A DNA stretch of 55,345 bases from Desulfuromonadales bacterium (lineage in GTDB: Bacteria > Desulfobacterota > Desulfuromonadia > Desulfuromonadales > Syntrophotaleaceae): NCBI GenBank assembly GCA_030154185.1, contig JASKKK010000016.1, forward strand, positions 1 through 55,345, written 5' to 3'. The notes under the pieces are model-generated. The model was not told where the DNA came from. It did no database searches and saw only the letters and a list, made by a program, of their open reading frames with translations. Position numbers and translations under genes: made by a program. Positions within the stretch are counted from its first letter, which is position 1. The number at the start of each line of letters is the position of its first letter. Positions 51,728 to 55,345 of this stretch are shown here, in pieces.

Positions 51728-52437
51728 TTTTTCGGTGTTCGTCGGTCGGTTTGAGCCGGCGAAGTTGAGGGCATGACTGTCGCCTGCGACGCTTAGCCCT
51801 CAGCCCTCAGCCCTCAGCCCTCGCCACTTCTAAACCTACACCGGCGGGTCGCGTCCCGCCAGACGCCTTCCTCTTTTTGCTTGCCCAAAAAGAGGAAGCA
51901 GAAAAAGGGCACCCCGCTCCTGGCCCGCCTGCGGCGGGTACCCTCCACTGCACGACCGCCGGGCGGGCGGAAAAGATTCGCTGCGCTCAGTTTTCCGCCT
52001 GTTTCGCCCGCCGGCCACTCCGTTCCGGCGGCGTCACAGGGGGGATAACGGCAAAGCCGTTATAAAACAATCCAGCAGGACCGGTGTCTGCAACAGCTTC
52101 GCAGAACGCTTGCGAACTACATCCGCTTCGCAAAGGCAGCAAGCGAAGCGGCAATTTTTCTGATTTGGTAGCAGCGGATATTCGCAGCACCGCCACCCGA
52201 GAAGGACAGTCATGGCGGCTGCCGGCCGGGACCGGCGGTGTTGAAGTTATGCCCGTTGCCTGCCCCTCTCATCACCCGGAACTCAGCACTCAACACTTCA
52301 ACCCCAACACCGGCGGGTCGCGTCCCGCCAGATGCTTTATTCTTTTGATGCCCAAAAAACAAGCAACGCCTTCTTTTTCATCTGCGCTTCCACCCTCGAA
52401 AATCCGTAACTTACCGAAACAATAAGATATTAAATGC
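51728..52437. repeat. 700-nt repeat-mosaic intergenic region
   Basis: No gene is evident. The region contains four head-to-tail GCCCTCA units near 51799-51828 and two direct copies of ACACCGGCGGGTCGCGTCCCG at 51838 and 52307. Hairpin CTTCCTCTTTTT/AAAAAGAGGAAG lies at 51867-51898 and hairpin CCGCTTCGC/GCGAAGCGG near 52122-52150. The segment 52216-52290 is repeated in inverted orientation after nifN (55210-55297). Such mosaics are typical selfish or slippage-prone spacers in this group. Confidence 0.75.
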
Positions 52438-52453
52438 TGGCAGGGGTTTTGCT
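52438..52453 (+). promoter_or_regulatory. sigma-54 promoter of nifE-nifN
   Basis: TGGCAGGGGTTTTGCT matches the -24/-12 consensus TGGCACRNNNNTTGCW at all but one fixed position, with correct GG-GC spacing. The predicted start is about 52464, inside the perfect 12-bp palindrome CTTTACGTAAAG (52461-52472), which could be an operator. I found no clear NifA site (TGT-N10-ACA) in the repeat-rich upstream region. Nitrogen-fixation control by sigma-54 is well established in the group. Confidence 0.85.
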
Positions 52454-52527
52454 TTATATCCTTTACGTAAAGCTTCCCCGTTGTTTCCTCCGGTCTTTCT
52501 CACCCTGTCAGGAAAGGGACCCAGACC

Positions 52528-53880
52528 TTGGCTACGAAACCGAAAATTCGCGAATTGCTTGACGAGAGTGCCTGCGCTCACAACAAGACCAGGCAGAACG
52601 CCTGCAACAAGACGGTCCCCGGCGCCACTACCGGCGGTTGTGCTTTTGAAGGTTCGCAGATTTCTCTTTTCCCTTATGCCGATGCCGCTCACCTGGTGCA
52701 CGGACCCATTACCTGTATCGGAGCTTCCTGGGAGACGCGTCTGACCCGTACCAGCTGGCAGGGACGCGACATGACCCAGATGGGATTTACCACCGGCGTT
52801 GCCACCAATGACGTCGTTTTTGGCGGAGAGGAAAAACTGCGGAATTCCATCGATTATATCGTCAAGCATTACGCTCCCCAGGCGATGTTCGTCTACAGCA
52901 CCTGCGTTACGGCCATGATCGGCGACGATATCGATGCCGTCTGCCGCCGTGCGCAGGAGGACTACGGCATCCCGGTGGTGCCGGTTCATGCTCCGGGTTT
53001 TGTCGGCAGCAAGAACCTGGGAAGCCGGCTGGCGGGTGAAGCGGTGCTGACCCACCTTATAGGTACCCTGGAACCGGAAGAAACGACACCCTTCGATATC
53101 AACCTGATCGGCGATTACAATGTGACCGGCGATATGTGGCAGTATTCTCCGCTGCTCGAGGAACTCGGTATCCGGGTGTTTTCCACTTTGAGCGGCGATG
53201 GCAGGGTGGCCAGGATTCGCTCCGCCCATCGGGCCCGGCTCAATGTTCTGGTCTGTGCCAAGTCGCTGATTTCCCTGCCGCGCAAGCTGAAGGAAAAATA
53301 CGGCATCCCTTTTATTTCCGTGTCTTTCTACGGCAAGCGGGATACCAGCGCCAGTATTCTCGCTATTGCCGAGGCGCTGGGTGATGCGGATCTGATTGCG
53401 CGTACCCGGAAGCTCATCGCGCGGGAAGAAGCCCGGCTGGAAGAACGGCTTGCTCCGTATCGCGAGATTTTCCGAGGCAAAAAGGCGGTGCTGAATACCG
53501 GCGGCAATAAATCGTGGTCCATTGCTTCGGCCCTGCAGGATCTGGGGATCGAGGTGGTGGCGACCTCGGTTAAGAAGTCGACGGAGGTCGACAAGGAAAA
53601 AGCCCGCCGGTATCTGGGCGAAAAAGGGGTGTTGATGAGCAACCCGGGCGCGGAACAGGCCAAAATCATCGATGAGACCGGAGCCGATCTGCTGCTTGCG
53701 GGCGGGCGCAGCCTGTATACGGCGATCAAAAAAAAGATCGCTTTTGCCGATGTCAATCAGGAAAAAAAGAAGAGTTACGGTGGTTACGAGGGGTTGCTCA
53801 ATCTTGCCGAGGACCTGAAAAACGCCCTGGAAAATCCCGTATTCAAAAACGTTGCAAGGAGGGCGCCGTGGGAGAAATGA
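52528..53880 (+). CDS. nifE: nitrogenase cofactor scaffold protein NifE
   Basis: The TTG start at 52528 has AAAGGG about 9 nt upstream and gives MATKPKIRELLDESACAHN, typical for NifE. The 450-residue protein has TGGCAFEGSQISLFPYADAA, LVHGPITCIGASWETR, FVYSTCVTAMIGDDI and IGDYNVTGDMWQ. The cluster-ligand Cys residues of the NifD/NifE fold are visible. NifE with NifN forms the tetramer on which the NifB cofactor matures to FeMo-co before transfer to NifDK. It overlaps nifN by 13 nt. Confidence 0.95.
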   Translation: MATKPKIRELLDESACAHNKTRQNACNKTVPGATTGGCAFEGSQISLFPYADAAHLVHGPITCIGASWETRLTRTSWQGRDMTQMGFTTGVATNDVVFGGEEKLRNSIDYIVKHYAPQAMFVYSTCVTAMIGDDIDAVCRRAQEDYGIPVVPVHAPGFVGSKNLGSRLAGEAVLTHLIGTLEPEETTPFDINLIGDYNVTGDMWQYSPLLEELGIRVFSTLSGDGRVARIRSAHRARLNVLVCAKSLISLPRKLKEKYGIPFISVSFYGKRDTSASILAIAEALGDADLIARTRKLIAREEARLEERLAPYREIFRGKKAVLNTGGNKSWSIASALQDLGIEVVATSVKKSTEVDKEKARRYLGEKGVLMSNPGAEQAKIIDETGADLLLAGGRSLYTAIKKKIAFADVNQEKKKSYGGYEGLLNLAEDLKNALENPVFKNVARRAPWEK

Positions 53881-55160
53881 ACCGCCATAAGGAGAAGCCG
53901 CTGGAGATAAACCCGATCCGGCTTTCGCAGCCCATGGGAGCCGCCCTTGCGTTTCTCGGAGTCGATCGTTGCATGCCGTTGATGCATGGCGGCATGGGGT
54001 GTACATCCTTTACCAAGGTATTCCTGACCCGGCATTACTGCGAGCCCATCGCCATTCAGACCACGGCGGTCACGGATGTCACCGCGGTTCTCGACGGCGG
54101 CGACAGCAGTATCGTCGAGGCGGTGCAGAATATCACCAAAAAGGTCACCCCCAGCCTGATCGGCCTGCACACCACCGGCCTGACCGAAACCAAGGGCGAC
54201 GATATCCGCGGCGCAGCCAAGCAGGTCAACTTTCCTATCGTCTACGTCCATACCACCGACTACGAAGGAGGCCTGGAGAGCGGGTGGGGCAAGACGGTCA
54301 CGGCGATAATCGAACAGCTGGTCGAGGTGCGATCGGAAGTCAGGGCCGACAAGGCGGTGCTGTTGCCGCATGTCTGCATGCGGCCCATCGAGGTGGAAAA
54401 ACTCAAGAAACTCATTGCTTCCTTTGGCCTGGAGGTGGTGGCATTGCCGGACCTCTCTACCTCCCTGGACGGTCATCTGGGCGAAAAACAGAGTGCCCTG
54501 AGCAGTGGAGGCGTCACTGTCGAAGAGATCTTTTCCCTGGCCGATGCCGGTCTGGTCATCTCTGTCGGTGAATCGATGAAAATCGGTGCCGAAACGTTGC
54601 TGAAAAAGAACCCCGCCATGGCCCACCTGCATCTCGATCATGTCCAGGGGCTGGTGGCGACGGATAACCTGGTCGAAAAACTGATGGCTGTGACCGGGGT
54701 GGAACAACCGTCGGCTAGGGTGGTGCGTTGGCGCAAACGCTTGCAGGATGTCATGCTCGACAGCCATTTTTCTCTGGGGCAGACCCGCGTCATGGTGGCC
54801 GGGGAACCCGATTTCCTGGCCGGTACCTGCCAGGCCCTGACCGAGGCCGGTGCCCGCATCAGTCTCGCCCTGTCGACGGTCGCGTCGCCGCAACTCGACA
54901 ACATCGAAGCTGCCAGGATCATGGTCGGTGACCTGGAGGATGCCGAAAAGCTGCAATCGGAGTACGACCTCATCGTCGGTAATTATCATACCGAAGCCCT
55001 TGCGCATCGTTTCGGAAAAGCATTGGTGCTGCGCGGTTTCCCGTGCTGGGAGGTGGTCGGCAACCAGCTGAAGAACGACCTTCTGTACGAAGGAGGGGCG
55101 TATTTTCTCTGCGAAGTGGCCAACGCCGCCGAGGCGATGCGGTTGGGCGGTCAGAAATAA
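53868..55160 (+). CDS. nifN: nitrogenase cofactor scaffold protein NifN
   Basis: GTG 53868 has AGGAGG 5 nt upstream; an ATG at 53877 overlapping the nifE stop is an alternative. The 430-residue protein contains INPIRLSQPMGAALAFLGVD, LMHGGMGCTSFTKVFLTRHY, TTGLTETKGDDI and a C-terminal VGNQLKNDLLYEGGAYF. This is the NifK/NifN fold with the cluster-ligand Cys in HGGMGC. It is the partner of NifE in the FeMo-cofactor assembly complex. A repeat-rich spacer without a clear terminator follows. Other nif genes are not in the window. Confidence 0.95.
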   Translation: MGEMNRHKEKPLEINPIRLSQPMGAALAFLGVDRCMPLMHGGMGCTSFTKVFLTRHYCEPIAIQTTAVTDVTAVLDGGDSSIVEAVQNITKKVTPSLIGLHTTGLTETKGDDIRGAAKQVNFPIVYVHTTDYEGGLESGWGKTVTAIIEQLVEVRSEVRADKAVLLPHVCMRPIEVEKLKKLIASFGLEVVALPDLSTSLDGHLGEKQSALSSGGVTVEEIFSLADAGLVISVGESMKIGAETLLKKNPAMAHLHLDHVQGLVATDNLVEKLMAVTGVEQPSARVVRWRKRLQDVMLDSHFSLGQTRVMVAGEPDFLAGTCQALTEAGARISLALSTVASPQLDNIEAARIMVGDLEDAEKLQSEYDLIVGNYHTEALAHRFGKALVLRGFPCWEVVGNQLKNDLLYEGGAYFLCEVANAAEAMRLGGQK

Positions 55161-55345
55161 GCAGTGGCTGTGGTGATACTGTAGCCGCTGGCGCGGCGTT
55201 GAGTTTGAAGTGCCGGGTTTTGAGTGCCGAGTTTCGGGCGCCGAGAGGGCAGGCAACAAGCCTAACTTCAACACCGCCGGTTCCGGCCGGCAGCCGGCAT
55301 ACTTTCTTTACTCGTCTAAAGAAAGTATGCAAAGAAACGACGTAA
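55161..55345. repeat. repeat element after nifN, inverted copy of 52216-52290
   Basis: No gene is seen to the window end. The segment 55210-55297, read on the minus strand, matches 52216-52290 closely (CCGGCTGCCGGCCGG, then CGGTGTTGAAGTTA, then GTTGCCTGCC). It is followed by a perfect 14-bp hairpin GCATACTTTCTTTA/TAAAGAAAGTATGC with a 6-nt loop (55297-55330). Confidence 0.75.

Noticed and set aside
52122-52150. CCGCTTCGC/GCGAAGCGG hairpin as a functional terminator
   Set aside because: It lies within the repeat mosaic far from any gene end, so it is better treated as part of the repeat family.

Overview
The window reads as chromosome of a GC-rich Desulfuromonadales/Geobacter-like delta-proteobacterium (Desulfobacterota). 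This is inferred from GEMM-I (cyclic-dinucleotide) riboswitches, good sigma-54 promoter matches, nifE-nifN, an AmrS-type radical SAM enzyme, a hemerythrin-domain protein, giant DUF11/SdrD-B-like surface proteins and spacers full of short degenerate repeats. I saw no tRNA, rRNA, CRISPR array or transposase.

1-26.6 kb: a c-di-GMP-linked envelope machine. A sigma-54 promoter (206-221) is followed by two tandem GEMM-I aptamers, each with its own terminator-like hairpin, and then a long co-directional gene series. The series encodes a 2808-residue DUF11/SdrD-B surface protein, a 1707-residue protein with three OmpA-like domains and a predicted outer-membrane barrel, a small chimeric duplicate, a small exported protein, two large TPR/coiled-coil envelope proteins (one with an inserted LysM), a TPR lipoprotein, a small exported protein, one TolQ/ExbB/MotA-like channel protein, two ExbD/TolR-like proteins and a TonB/AgmX-like spanning protein. 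One channel protein plus two TolR-like proteins plus an AgmX-type protein plus TPR envelope proteins is the core pattern of the Myxococcus Agl-Glt gliding machinery, here tied to a giant adhesin-like protein. A convergent lipoprotein gene has a third GEMM-I-like riboswitch on the minus strand, whose conserved 3' segment doubles as the 5' arm of a terminator.

26.7-36.5 kb: accessory genes. They encode a four-helix-bundle protein with a 9-bp repeat, a DUF6765-like protein, a SEC-C protein, a DUF6880-like protein, a strikingly AT-rich metallophosphoesterase/STAND-like gene (defence candidate), an HNH endonuclease overlapping a HIT protein, and a small membrane protein with paired CxxC motifs.

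37-51.7 kb: mostly housekeeping and signalling singletons. These are a PAS/PocR histidine kinase, a membrane-anchored EEP-family protein, a presenilin-like membrane protein, a BI-1 family protein, a sirtuin remnant, a stand-alone LigD phosphoesterase domain, an alpha/beta hydrolase, a hemerythrin, an AmrS-like radical SAM enzyme, a CinA N-terminal domain, an exported deaminase-fold protein, a Tyr/Arg-rich surface protein and an OmpR-type regulator with an atypical receiver.

51.7-55.3 kb: a repeat-rich spacer, then nifE-nifN behind a near-consensus sigma-54 promoter. Inverted copies of one repeat element bracket the nif pair.
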